DNA of 64,000 nucleotides from Neolewinella aurantiaca (GTDB taxonomy: Bacteria; Bacteroidota; Bacteroidia; Chitinophagales; Saprospiraceae). A program made the position numbers and the translations under genes. Below the pieces are notes generated by a model. That model worked only from the letters and a program-made list of their open reading frames with translations, was not told where the DNA came from and did not search any database. The stretch spans positions 1 to 64,000 of the forward strand of contig NZ_VOXD01000018.1 of the NCBI RefSeq assembly GCF_008014675.1. The letters are read 5' to 3'. Positions 43,598 to 52,501 of the stretch are shown here, one piece after another. How positions within the stretch are numbered: the first letter of the stretch is position 1; the number at the start of each line of letters is the position of its first letter.

Positions 43598-46093
43598 ATG
43601 AAAACATTTTACCCTGCTTCTACCTCTCTGCCGTCATCCCTACCCTGCACCTGCGTCCGCGCCCTGAAAAGCGCAGTAGTACGAGGAGGGCGCAAAAGGC
43701 CTGTCCTCCTCTCTTTGCTTCTTTTCACCCTCGCGCCTTTACTCCTGTTTGCCCAAAAAGAAATTCCGGCTTCCGACCCCGGCACTATTTCCGGTCGGAT
43801 CCTGGATGAGCAGACCCCCGCTGAGTTTACCAACATCCTCCTCCTCACGGCTAGTGACAGCGCCGTGTTAAAACTGGAATTAGCGGATGAAAGCGGACGT
43901 TTTTCCTTTATCAACGTTCCGGCGGCGGATTACTTCATCCGCACCACCGGCATCGGTTACGGAGAGAAAAACCATCCTGTCTTTACGCTGAGCCCTGGTC
44001 AGGAATTATCCCTGCCCGATTATCAGATCAGCGGCTCGGGCACCAACCTGGAAACCATCGAGGTCGTGGCCCGCAAGCCCTTTTTGGAGCAAAAGGCGGG
44101 CATGCTAGTGGTTAACGTTGACCAGAGCATCACCGGACAGGGCGGCACCGTGATTGATATGCTGCGGAAGGTGCCGGGCATCGTAATTGCAGGCAACCGC
44201 ATCCAGATGGCCGGAAAATCCGGCCTGACCATCCTCATCGACGGCCGGCCAACGAAGTATATGGACATTCAGAGTCTACTGCGGGATATGCCGGCAGACA
44301 ACATCAAGTCCATCGAAGTCATCAGTCAGCCCGGCGCACAGTACGATGCGGAAGGATCTGGCGGCGTAATTAATCTCGTACTGAAAAAGAACAGCTTGCT
44401 GGGCACCAACGGATCCGTGTACGTCGGCGGCGGCTACGGCGAGCGGGCGAAGTACCGCGCGGGCGGTCAGCTCAGTCACCGTGCCGGCAAGCTCAACCTC
44501 ACCGGAGGGGCCAGCTGGAATCGTAACAGCTGGGTAGAGGGCCTGGACCTCATCCGCCGTTTTGATGATCGGACCTTTGTGCAAACGAACCGAGATTTCG
44601 GCATACCGAAATCTTACAGCCTTCGCGGCGGTGCCGATTATGACCTGACCGACCGACAGCGCGTCGGCCTCAACGCAAGGTATAACTGGGGGCAGTCTCC
44701 CCGCTCCGCCAATAACGCAACCGATGTTCTCAGCCCGGAGACCGGAGAAGTCCTGGAGTCTTTCACAACCTCCGCCGAACGTACCCGCCCCTGGACAAGC
44801 CTCAACCTCGATGCTTTTTACCGCATCAAGCTGGATACCAGCGGGCAGGAGATCAACTTCGACGCAAGCTACAACCGCTTCACGCGCGACGGCCGGGTAG
44901 AACTTAAAACCTTTGGTGCTGACTTCCCGGACCGAGTCAATCTGGAGCCTTCCAGCGCAGACATTGTCTCCGCCCAGGTAGATTACAAAAAGCCGCTGAG
45001 CCAAACGCTTATCTTCAAAGCCGGTGCCAAGGCCAGTATGGCGGAACTGGACAATGAGCTGCTGGCCCGCTTCAGCCAGGCCGGCGAAATGGTGATCGAT
45101 GAGAACCTGAGTAATCAGTTCCTCTACGACGAGAACATCAAGGCTGCCTACACCAGCATCGGCTGGGAAAAGGGCGACCTGAGTGCCAACTTTGGCCTTC
45201 GCTTCGAAGACACCCAAATGGAAGGCTATAATGTAACGCTCGACAGCTTCAACAACCGCAATTTCAGCCAGCTTTTCCCTTCGCTCAGTTTCAATGCTCC
45301 CGCCTTTGGCCCCATTGGTGTATCCGTTGCCTACAGCTACCGGATCGAACGGCCGAGTTACTATGACCTTAACCCTTTCGTGAGTTACCTCGATCCGCTG
45401 ACCTTCGAGAAGGGCAACCCCTTCCTGCGGCCGGAGCTTATTCACAGCGGGCAGTTCAGCCTGACCTATGAGAAGCAACCCTTCTTCAACCTGAGTTATG
45501 ACTATACCAGCGACGTGATTGCCGACGTAACCGAGCAGGATTCAGAGACGGGCGTTGCCTTTCAGAACACCGTCAACCTCGACCGCTACATCCGGTACGG
45601 AGGCAGTCTTTTCCTTCCACTCGACTTCATCGCCAAGCCCATTTCCGGCTACATCGGCGGGATGCTTTTCTACAACGACTACACCTCTGACTACCTCGGT
45701 GGCCAGTTGGATCAGGACCAATGGAGTTTCACCGGTTTCTTTCAGGTGAATGCTCAGCTACCCGGCGACTGGAAGGGGGAAGTTTCCGGCTGGTACCAGG
45801 GCAAAGGCATTGAAGGAATCATCCGCTCCGAGCCCCTGTACGGGATTTCTGCCGGCGTGGAAAAGGATTTCTTTGATGATCGGCTTAACTTCATCCTCAG
45901 CGGCGACGGCATTGTTCAGAAATTCTTTACCGGCACCATCCGCTATCAGGAACAGAACCTCGACATTCGTTCCATCTGGGAAGCACCAGTGGTGTCCGTA
46001 AAGCTCACGTACAAATTCGGCAACCGCTTCCTGAAGAAGAACGAAGGACGCCGGAGTTCGGCCAGTGAGGAACGGGGGAGGTTGAATGATTAG
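43598..46093 (+). CDS. Outer-membrane receptor with CarboxypepD_reg-like domain and TonB-type barrel
   Basis: The 831-aa protein contains a carboxypeptidase-regulatory-like domain (about 60-140, GTISGRILDE then DESGRFSFINVPAADY), a plug domain (about 160-260, with VIDMLRKVPGIVI and GQPGAQYDAEGSGGVINLV-like sequence), and an OMP beta-barrel of the type 3 family ending LTYKFGNRFLKKN. The role is probably uptake of a siderophore, glycan or peptide; the ligand is unknown. The N-terminus is odd: between MKTFYPASTSL and the hydrophobic signal core LLSLLLFTLAPLLLFAQ there is a 20-residue basic stretch encoded partly by the dispersed repeat at 43645-43663. The real start could lie closer to the signal core. 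Confidence 0.85.
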   Translation: MKTFYPASTSLPSSLPCTCVRALKSAVVRGGRKRPVLLSLLLFTLAPLLLFAQKEIPASDPGTISGRILDEQTPAEFTNILLLTASDSAVLKLELADESGRFSFINVPAADYFIRTTGIGYGEKNHPVFTLSPGQELSLPDYQISGSGTNLETIEVVARKPFLEQKAGMLVVNVDQSITGQGGTVIDMLRKVPGIVIAGNRIQMAGKSGLTILIDGRPTKYMDIQSLLRDMPADNIKSIEVISQPGAQYDAEGSGGVINLVLKKNSLLGTNGSVYVGGGYGERAKYRAGGQLSHRAGKLNLTGGASWNRNSWVEGLDLIRRFDDRTFVQTNRDFGIPKSYSLRGGADYDLTDRQRVGLNARYNWGQSPRSANNATDVLSPETGEVLESFTTSAERTRPWTSLNLDAFYRIKLDTSGQEINFDASYNRFTRDGRVELKTFGADFPDRVNLEPSSADIVSAQVDYKKPLSQTLIFKAGAKASMAELDNELLARFSQAGEMVIDENLSNQFLYDENIKAAYTSIGWEKGDLSANFGLRFEDTQMEGYNVTLDSFNNRNFSQLFPSLSFNAPAFGPIGVSVAYSYRIERPSYYDLNPFVSYLDPLTFEKGNPFLRPELIHSGQFSLTYEKQPFFNLSYDYTSDVIADVTEQDSETGVAFQNTVNLDRYIRYGGSLFLPLDFIAKPISGYIGGMLFYNDYTSDYLGGQLDQDQWSFTGFFQVNAQLPGDWKGEVSGWYQGKGIEGIIRSEPLYGISAGVEKDFFDDRLNFILSGDGIVQKFFTGTIRYQEQNLDIRSIWEAPVVSVKLTYKFGNRFLKKNEGRRSSASEERGRLND
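43645..43663 (+). repeat. Dispersed 19-bp repeat, copy 9 (inside a gene)
   Basis: CTGCACCTGCGTCCGCGCC matches the consensus fully. It is read as CTCVRA in the N-terminal extension of the receptor. Confidence 0.8.
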
Positions 46094-46257
46094 GGTTATT
46101 GGTCTGTTGGTTCGTTGGTCTTTTGGGGCTGCCGCATTCTGGAGGTTAAACAATGGTTGCTATACGACTGTAAAGCTTATCGTTATCCTAACATTCCAAT
46201 AAGGCTGGCAGGGCTTATTTGGGCGGGCTACCTTTATGCACACACCTGAAAGACCAC

Positions 46258-46965
46258 ATGAACATGGCCAAACGAACCCTAACCTTTTTCTTTCTGACTA
46301 TTTGCATCAGTCTGCTAAATGCCCAGGCCGAAGACCACTGGGCGGTCAGCCTGCGGGCAGGCTTTGGTAGCACTACGGCGGATGAAGCCATTACCCAGAT
46401 AACCCTTATTTCCGCAGAAGATGAAATCGTTCGGGAGGTAGACATGGGAATGATGGCCGGCTACACCGGCGGCATCGATCTCCGGCTGGCGACCACCGAT
46501 AAGTACCTCTTTTCTGCCTCGCTGGATGTGCTCGACGTGAGTGATCGCTCACAGGTATATGCCAACACGAATGGCTTCATCGATGACGGTCGGGGCAGGC
46601 AAATTACGGAGCAGAACAGTTATCTAGCGGCCACAGCGGCCATTGGCGTCCACTATCGAATTACAGAGGACGACAGCAAACTCGACTGGCAGGTGGGGGG
46701 GGTGCTGACTTATTCCTGGTTTACGCACAACTACAAATCAGCCTTCACCGTCATCACCTCTGGCGGCGATGCTTTTTCAACTTCCAACGTGTTTAGCACC
46801 CGAAACTCCGGTAAACGCGAAGGACTTGCCGTTGAAATGAAAATAGCTTATCTGATCACACCCCGGATCGGCCTCGGCATCACTGGCCGCTATGGTCTGG
46901 AAGGCCGGGAATTTAACCGGGCAAGGATGCTGGCACTGGGCGTTCAGTACAGTTTCGGAGAGTAA
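46258..46965 (+). CDS. Outer-membrane beta-barrel protein, 235 aa
   Basis: A signal peptide (LTFFFLTICISLLNAQ) precedes alternating-hydrophobicity strands such as WAVSLRAGFGSTT, DWQVGGVLTYSWF and ARMLALGVQYSFGE, the last ending in a C-terminal aromatic-type barrel strand. This fits an 8- to 10-strand barrel of the OMP_b-brl class. I cannot assign a function. ATG at 46258 (or 46264) fits the signal peptide. TACCTTTA at about 46230 may be its -7 box. It is convergent with the globin gene. Confidence 0.7.
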   Translation: MNMAKRTLTFFFLTICISLLNAQAEDHWAVSLRAGFGSTTADEAITQITLISAEDEIVREVDMGMMAGYTGGIDLRLATTDKYLFSASLDVLDVSDRSQVYANTNGFIDDGRGRQITEQNSYLAATAAIGVHYRITEDDSKLDWQVGGVLTYSWFTHNYKSAFTVITSGGDAFSTSNVFSTRNSGKREGLAVEMKIAYLITPRIGLGITGRYGLEGREFNRARMLALGVQYSFGE

Positions 46966-46974
46966 GGAAATGAG

Positions 46975-46993
46975 GGCGCGAACGCAGGTGCAA
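46975..46993 (-). repeat. Dispersed 19-bp repeat, copy 10
   Basis: The minus strand reads TTGCACCTGCGTTCGCGCC, an exact consensus match, between two convergent genes. It is preceded by CCTTCCC as in copy 15. Confidence 0.85.
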
Positions 46994-47059
46994 GGGAAGG
47001 TTGAAGGGCAAGGTCTTCCCCGGAGGTCTTTTGTATTCACCGCTGCTGTCAGCGAAAGG

Positions 47060-47434
47060 CTACCGCCGCTGGTCGATTTTATGCAGCATCAGTCGTCCGA
47101 TGTTTTGGGCCCGCTGGACGGCCAACTCCGCCTTCTCTCCAGCAAAAAGCTCTTTTACGGTCTCTTCCCACATTGCTAACCAAGCCCCGAATTGCACCTG
47201 CGTCAGCGCCGTCTTTTCCGCCAGCTCAAGGTGCTTCCGCATTGGGTTCCCACGATAGACCATATTCCCCAGCAGGACACTTTCCCAGAAATCACCAATG
47301 ACGGGCAAGTGAGCTTCCAGATTGAGCTTCGCTACCTCGGTGAAGATGTGGCCGATGGTGGGATCGGTCGTTGCTTTGGTGTAAAAGGCCGCTACGAGTT
47401 GGTCGATGTCCTGGCGGTGGGTTATGTCGGTCAT
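47060..47434 (-). CDS. Group III truncated hemoglobin
   Basis: A 124-aa heme protein. The proximal-His region MRKHLELAEKTALT and the E-helix analogue FWESVLLGNMVYRGNPM match the group III class, and LAMWEETVKELFAG is the usual G-helix. The expected role is oxygen or nitric-oxide chemistry in the cytosol. Its start overlaps the VOC-gene stop by four bases (ATGA-type), so the two are translationally coupled. A degenerate dispersed repeat (47192-47210) lies in antisense over the coding region without disturbing the family sequence. Confidence 0.85.
   Translation of the reverse strand: MTDITHRQDIDQLVAAFYTKATTDPTIGHIFTEVAKLNLEAHLPVIGDFWESVLLGNMVYRGNPMRKHLELAEKTALTQVQFGAWLAMWEETVKELFAGEKAELAVQRAQNIGRLMLHKIDQRR
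47192..47210 (+). repeat. Dispersed 19-bp repeat, copy 11 (antisense inside globin)
   Basis: TTGCACCTGCGTCAGCGCC, one mismatch. Because the encoded residues fit the globin family, chance resemblance is not excluded. Confidence 0.5.
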
Positions 47435-47847
47435 TTCTTAGGTATTTCAGGCTTATGACAATGTTCGGCGATTTGCCGCAAAAAACCCGCCTCATCCTTA
47501 AAAGCAATCAAATTCCCGTCCGGGTCTTTGAATTTGGCCACCCTGCCCCAGTCGTGCTCCTGGTAATCAACGTCGATGCCACGGGCGGCGGTGGCTTCAG
47601 CGGCGGCTTTAACGTCCGCCACGTTTAGCCGCAGGCAGGTGAAGGTTCGGGGTTGATCAGCGGGCAAATGCAGGTACTCCGGCCGATCTTCCCGCTCGAC
47701 CATCAGGTAAGTTCCGTAGCATTCATAGCAAGTCAGCATCTCGTTGGCGAAATAGACGGGCAATTGCAGCTTTTTCCCGTAGAAATCAAGACAGGCTTCG
47801 TAGTTCCTGACGTAGAGGACCTGGCCGGTGTGGAGGACGTTGTGCAT
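47431..47847 (-). CDS. VOC-superfamily protein (glyoxalase/bleomycin-resistance fold)
   Basis: The 138-aa protein has the paired beta-alpha-beta-beta-beta modules of the VOC fold, with VLYVRNYEACLDFYGKKLQL opening the first and the C-terminal RVAKFKDPDGNLIAF strand typical of the family. It could be a dioxygenase, lyase or drug-binding protein; the metal ligands are not decisive. It overlaps the globin gene by four bases and follows the beta-lactamase gene after 47 bases, so all are likely co-transcribed. Confidence 0.8.
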   Translation of the reverse strand: MHNVLHTGQVLYVRNYEACLDFYGKKLQLPVYFANEMLTCYECYGTYLMVEREDRPEYLHLPADQPRTFTCLRLNVADVKAAAEATAARGIDVDYQEHDWGRVAKFKDPDGNLIAFKDEAGFLRQIAEHCHKPEIPKK

Positions 47848-47894
47848 ATCATCGTTAACGTTCCCGGACCCGGTTTAGATGACATCCCAAAAAA

Positions 47895-48752
47895 TTACAG
47901 ATAACCCAGCCGGGTGAGGGCCAGCCGGGTAACCGCCACCCGCACCGCAGCAAATCCATCCATTTCAAATCCAGCCCCCGGTTCCACATTCGTGGCGAAG
48001 TAATAGACCTTTCCTCCTCGCTCTACAAAGCCAACGAACCAGCCATTGTTCTTCTCTCCATCTATTGACCAGCCCGTTTTTCCGCTCAGGGAGTAAGCTT
48101 CGGTCTGCTCCCTGAGCATGATTTCCCGGATAGCCGCCTGTGTCGTCTTCTTGATGGGAAGCTCCTCATGATAAAGGCGCCGCAAAAACTGAATCTGCTG
48201 GTAGGGCGTAATACGGGATTCGCCCCGCAGCCAGAAATTGTCGACCGCAGCAGCGTCGAAGACCATTTCCGGGTAGCCCAGTCGCTCCAGTTCTGAGCGC
48301 ATCTTTTCCGGGCCGACCGCCCGCGCTACTTCCTGGTAACAAGGCACGCAGGAAACGGAATAGGCTTGCTTTAGGGTCAGGTCCTGCTCCCAGGCATCCA
48401 ACCAGCGGTCCGTGCCGTCCCACGGAAAAAGGTGTTCCGGTCCGGAAGCTATACCGGTTTCCAGGGCGATGATGGTGTTCGGAATTTTGAAGGTAGAGGC
48501 GGGGAGTTGGCCGGTGTAGGCCCTTTCCAGATCGTTGAAATATAAAGCGTTCTCCTGTTCATCAAAGATCAGGACCGTCCCGTCTAATTTGAAAGAATCG
48601 AGCAGGTGCTGAAAAGTAAGGTCTTCGATGTGCAGTAGCTTGCCAACCTTTTTTTCAACGGGTGTTCCTTCGGTCACAACCTGCTTTTCTGATTGGGATG
48701 ATTGGCAGTTTAGCATGACAAATAGTAAGCTGACTGGCCATAGAAATTTCAT
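47895..48752 (-). CDS. Class D (OXA-type) beta-lactamase, lipoprotein
   Basis: A 285-aa periplasmic serine hydrolase. The motifs are STFK with nucleophile Ser86 and Lys89, SCV (134-136) in YSVSCVPCYQEVAR, FWLRGESRITPYQQIQFL with the conserved Trp174, and KTG (225-227). The lipoprotein signal ends MLNC (Cys16), so it is membrane-anchored, which is unusual among clinical OXA enzymes but known in environmental ones. The position after murQ on the same strand suggests a link to cell-wall turnover. Activity against particular beta-lactams cannot be inferred. No mobile element adjoins it, so it appears to be a resident chromosomal gene. Confidence 0.88.
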   Translation of the reverse strand: MKFLWPVSLLFVMLNCQSSQSEKQVVTEGTPVEKKVGKLLHIEDLTFQHLLDSFKLDGTVLIFDEQENALYFNDLERAYTGQLPASTFKIPNTIIALETGIASGPEHLFPWDGTDRWLDAWEQDLTLKQAYSVSCVPCYQEVARAVGPEKMRSELERLGYPEMVFDAAAVDNFWLRGESRITPYQQIQFLRRLYHEELPIKKTTQAAIREIMLREQTEAYSLSGKTGWSIDGEKNNGWFVGFVERGGKVYYFATNVEPGAGFEMDGFAAVRVAVTRLALTRLGYL

Positions 48753-48782
48753 TCAGTGTTGATTTCAAGTAATTAATGTCAG

Positions 48783-48804
48783 CGGCTGAAGCCGTGGCTA
48801 CTGT
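48783..48804 (+). repeat. CGGCTGAAGCCGTGGCTACTGT repeat, copy 2
   Basis: It matches 1198-1219 with one mismatch and overlaps the murQ stop codon. The hairpin could influence the murQ-beta-lactamase junction. Confidence 0.55.
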
Positions 48805-49595
48805 TCAATCACCGCCCGTACGCTACCCTTCAGCAACAGCCGCCGCTTGGCCTCCTCGTAGGGAATGTCCAGTGCATCGACGATCATCTTCGTTCCCCGG
48901 TCCACGAGCTTAGCGTTGGAGAGTTGCATGTCGACCATGCGGTTATCTTTCACGCGGCCGAGGCGGATCATCGTGGTGGTGGTGATCATGTTGAGGATCA
49001 GCTTTTGAGCGGTACCGGACTTCATGCGGGTGCTGCCCGTGACGACCTCCGGGCCGACGACAGCGACGATGGGGTGATCAGCGTGTTCGGTGACGGGCGC
49101 TCCGGGGTTACAGGTCACGCAGCCCGTAAGGATGCCGCGTTCCCGGCAGGCCTTCAGCCCGCCTACGACGTAGGGCGTGGTGCCAGAGGCAGCGATGCCA
49201 ATCAGGGTATCGTCGGGGCCGATGTTGTGCGCTTCGAGGTCGATCCAGCCCTGTCCTTCAGCGTCTTCGGCCGACTCAACGGGGTGGCGGAGGGCATGGT
49301 CTCCGCCGGCGATGAGGCCCACGACCCACTCGGGTGGCACGCCGAAAGTGGGTGGGCATTCACTGGCGTCCAGTACGCCAAGGCGGCCACTTGTTCCCGC
49401 GCCGGAGTAAAAGATGCGGCCACCGCGCTGCATGCGCGGCACAATGTCCTCCACCAGGGCCGTCAGCGCCGGAATGCACTTTTCCACCGCCAGGGCAACC
49501 TTCTGGTCTTCTCGGTTGATCTTGGTCAGCAGCTCCAAAGTAGATTGCTGCTCCAGGTGGCGGTAGGGGCCGGGTTGTTCGGTGATCTTTTGCAT
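48798..49595 (-). CDS. murQ: N-acetylmuramic acid 6-phosphate etherase
   Basis: A 265-aa SIS-domain enzyme that cleaves MurNAc-6-P to GlcNAc-6-P and lactate in peptidoglycan recycling. Diagnostic sequence: GGRIFYSGAGTSGRLGVLDASECPPTFG (SIS nucleophile-binding Ser and the catalytic Glu), GIAASGTTPYV, and TGSTRMKSGTAQK. It is shorter than the E. coli enzyme (about 298 aa), lacking some of the C-terminus. ATG at 49595 is chosen because the family sequence starts soon after and a -7 box lies four bases before it. The product feeds GlcNAc-6-P toward the nagB-lmbE enzyme at 3.1 kb. First gene of a probable minus-strand operon. Confidence 0.92.
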   Translation of the reverse strand: MQKITEQPGPYRHLEQQSTLELLTKINREDQKVALAVEKCIPALTALVEDIVPRMQRGGRIFYSGAGTSGRLGVLDASECPPTFGVPPEWVVGLIAGGDHALRHPVESAEDAEGQGWIDLEAHNIGPDDTLIGIAASGTTPYVVGGLKACRERGILTGCVTCNPGAPVTEHADHPIVAVVGPEVVTGSTRMKSGTAQKLILNMITTTTMIRLGRVKDNRMVDMQLSNAKLVDRGTKMIVDALDIPYEEAKRRLLLKGSVRAVIEQ

Positions 49596-49599
49596 GGGG

Positions 49600-49607
49600 C
49601 GAAGGTA
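49600..49607 (-). promoter_or_regulatory. -7 box TACCTTCG, four bases from the murQ start
   Basis: The position implies a leaderless or near-leaderless transcript, as for rlmI. No -33 TTG is clear. Confidence 0.5.
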
Positions 49608-49876
49608 AAGGTTGACAGCTATACCCACCCTGAAAGCCAGAACAGCGTACTCTGGAAATATCTGTCCTGCTTCCTGCATCAACTACCTGCCGGTAAAGAG
49701 GTGTCAATATTCCGGTCGTCCACCGCCCCGTCTGCCGGATTTGGCATTCCGGCTACTTCAGCAGCCCCATAATTTAATGTGGCACGGAAATTGCGGGAGA
49801 ACCTAACCAACCTTCGGGTGTTATTTTATCTATACTGAATTAACGGGCTTTACCACCCGCCCCAGAAATAAGCAAT

Positions 49877-52291
49877 GTGAGCCAACCCAAGATCTCCATC
49901 AATATGGACAACCGCGGATTCGACGACGACCAGGATCTTTTCCCCTTCATCGGTACCGAAGAAGGCGACGAAGAAATGAATGCTGCCGAAGTGCCCACCA
50001 TCGTCCCCGTTCTTGCCCTTCGCAACTCTATACTCTTTCCAACTATCGTTATTCCGATCAACATCGGTCGTGACCAATCGATTAAGGCCATCAATAAAGC
50101 CCAGGAGACTGACAAATGGGTTGCTGTATTCAGCCAGCGTGACCTTAAAGAAGAAAATCCCTCCGGCGACGACCTTTACGAGGTCGGCACCCTGGCCCGG
50201 ATCCTGAAGATGCTCCGTATGCCCGATGGCAGCCTGACCGCCGTCCTCCGTGGCCGCCAGCGAATCCGGCGCAAGGCACTCACACAAACCGAGCCATTTC
50301 TGGCCGGTGAAGTAGAACTGCTGAACTACATCCCCCCAACCGATCCGCTTACTTTCCAGGCTACTATCGACAGCGTTCGTCATAGCGCCGGCCGTGCCGT
50401 TGAGCTGAGTCCCAACATCCCTACGGAGGCTAAGATGATGCTCGACAATATCGACATGCCAAGCCACCTGCTCAATTTCATCTCCAGCAACCTGAACGCA
50501 GAGATGAACGTAAAGCAGGAAATCCTGGAAACTGCCGACCTCGGAACCAAGGCTAACCGTGTCCTCACTCAGCTCCAACAGGAACTCCATATCCTGGAAA
50601 TCCGTGACCAGATCGAGAACAAGACCCGGGGCGACATCGAAGAGCAACAACGACAGTACTTCCTGAACCAGCAAATGAAGGCTATTCAAGAAGAACTCGG
50701 CGACAACCCCAACCGCGAAGCGGTTGAACAACTCGAAAAACGAGCCCTCGAGAAACAATGGCCCGAAGAAGTAGAAAAGGTTTTCACCCGCGAGATCACC
50801 CGCCTAAAGCGGATGAACCCTCAGGTAGCCGAGTACTCAGTACAACTCTCTTACCTCGAAATGTTACTCGACCTGCCGTGGCAGGATTACACCGAAGACA
50901 ACTTCAACCTGAAAGCCGTCGCTAAGGTCCTCGATGAAGACCATTACGGACTCGAAAAGGTTAAGGATCGCATCCTGAGCCACCTCGCCGTCCTCAAGCT
51001 GAAGGGCGATATGAAGGCGCCAATCCTGCTGCTGCTTGGCCCCCCCGGAGTAGGTAAAACGAGCCTCGGTAAAAGCGTAGCCGAAGCATTGGGCCGCAAG
51101 TACGTGCGTATGAGCCTGGGTGGGCTACACGACGAAAGCGAAATCCGGGGCCACCGGAAAACATACATCGGCGCCATGCCCGGTCGTATAGTGCAGTCAC
51201 TCAAAAAGGTTGGCTCCGCCAACCCGGTGTTCATCCTCGATGAGATCGACAAGGTCGGTCAGAGCCACCGCGGAGATCCCTCCAGCGCACTCCTGGAAGT
51301 CCTCGACCCTGAACAAAACACAACCTTCCACGACAATTATCTTGACCTGGACGTAGACCTTTCGAAGGTAATGTTCATCGCTACCGCAAACAACTTCAGC
51401 GCCATCCAGCCGGCTCTTCGTGACCGTATGGAAATCATCAACCTCAGTGGTTACTCCGCCGAAGAGAAACTTGAGATCGCTAAACGCCACCTTGTTCCCC
51501 GGCAGCGCAAAGACCACGGTATCAAAGCGAAGCAGGTCAAAATTCCTGTGGCGACCCTGAAAGCGGTTATCAGTGGCTACACCCGCGAGAGCGGAGTCCG
51601 CAGCCTCAACCGTCAGGTCGGCGGATTGATGCGCTACGCTGCGAAGCAGATTGCAATGGAGAACGCAGAAAAGGTCGAAATCAAGCCGGAACTGCTGGAA
51701 GAGATCCTCGGCCCGGTGAAATTTGAGCGCGAACCTTACCGCGTAGGCAAGCTTCCTGGCATCGCTGTAGGACTGGCCTGGACGCAGGTCGGGGGAGAAA
51801 TTCTCTACGTCGAAGCCAGCCTCAGCCCCGGCAAAGGTGGGCTTACCCAAACGGGTAACCTCGGCCAGGTCATGAAAGAGAGCGCCATCACGGCCCGCTC
51901 TTTCCTTAAGGCAAACGCGGAGGAGTTTGACATCGATATGGACAGGATAAAGGAAAACGATATTCACATTCACGTGCCGGAAGGAGCAACGCCCAAGGAC
52001 GGACCGAGTGCAGGTATCACGATGCTTTCCGCAATGGCAAGCGCCTACACGGGCCGTCCGATCAAGCCTTACCTGGCAATGTCTGGTGAGATCACCCTGC
52101 GTGGTCGCGTACTGCCCGTAGGCGGTATCAAGGAAAAGCTACTTGCTTCCCGCCGCGCGGGAATGAAGACCGTCATGCTCAGCAGAAAAAACGAAAAGAA
52201 CGTCCGCGAAATCGAAGAACGGTACCTCAAAGGCCTCAAAATCCACTACGTGGACACCATGAGGGAAGTACTTGAATTTGCCCTGAGCTGA
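49877..52291 (+). CDS. lon: ATP-dependent Lon protease
   Basis: The 804-aa hexameric AAA+ protease has an N-terminal substrate-binding domain (VPVLALRNSILFPTIVIPI at about 43-61), Walker A GPPGVGKT (388-395), Walker B VFILDEIDK, and a C-terminal protease domain with Ser711 in DGPSAG and Lys754 in GGIKEK. All catalytic parts are intact. Roles are quality control and regulated proteolysis in the cytosol. The open frame starts at GTG 49877; ATG at 49904 is an alternative nine codons in. No heat-shock promoter was recognised. Single gene. Confidence 0.95.
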   Translation: MSQPKISINMDNRGFDDDQDLFPFIGTEEGDEEMNAAEVPTIVPVLALRNSILFPTIVIPINIGRDQSIKAINKAQETDKWVAVFSQRDLKEENPSGDDLYEVGTLARILKMLRMPDGSLTAVLRGRQRIRRKALTQTEPFLAGEVELLNYIPPTDPLTFQATIDSVRHSAGRAVELSPNIPTEAKMMLDNIDMPSHLLNFISSNLNAEMNVKQEILETADLGTKANRVLTQLQQELHILEIRDQIENKTRGDIEEQQRQYFLNQQMKAIQEELGDNPNREAVEQLEKRALEKQWPEEVEKVFTREITRLKRMNPQVAEYSVQLSYLEMLLDLPWQDYTEDNFNLKAVAKVLDEDHYGLEKVKDRILSHLAVLKLKGDMKAPILLLLGPPGVGKTSLGKSVAEALGRKYVRMSLGGLHDESEIRGHRKTYIGAMPGRIVQSLKKVGSANPVFILDEIDKVGQSHRGDPSSALLEVLDPEQNTTFHDNYLDLDVDLSKVMFIATANNFSAIQPALRDRMEIINLSGYSAEEKLEIAKRHLVPRQRKDHGIKAKQVKIPVATLKAVISGYTRESGVRSLNRQVGGLMRYAAKQIAMENAEKVEIKPELLEEILGPVKFEREPYRVGKLPGIAVGLAWTQVGGEILYVEASLSPGKGGLTQTGNLGQVMKESAITARSFLKANAEEFDIDMDRIKENDIHIHVPEGATPKDGPSAGITMLSAMASAYTGRPIKPYLAMSGEITLRGRVLPVGGIKEKLLASRRAGMKTVMLSRKNEKNVREIEERYLKGLKIHYVDTMREVLEFALS

Positions 52292-52501
52292 TTTTTCTTT
52301 CCGAAAATCTGAAGAATTTGTCCGTACTTTTCGGGCAACATCTGACGTAAACCTGGCTTCGCAAGCGGATTTCAGTCGCAGACTGATCAGGGACTGCGGT
52401 GGAATTTATTGTCTAATAATTCGTTAATCCTTTGCCTCGTTCCAACCACAGGCCCCTTTCAGGTGTCCTTTAATTTAGGAAACAACATCCCACACCGCTT
52501 T

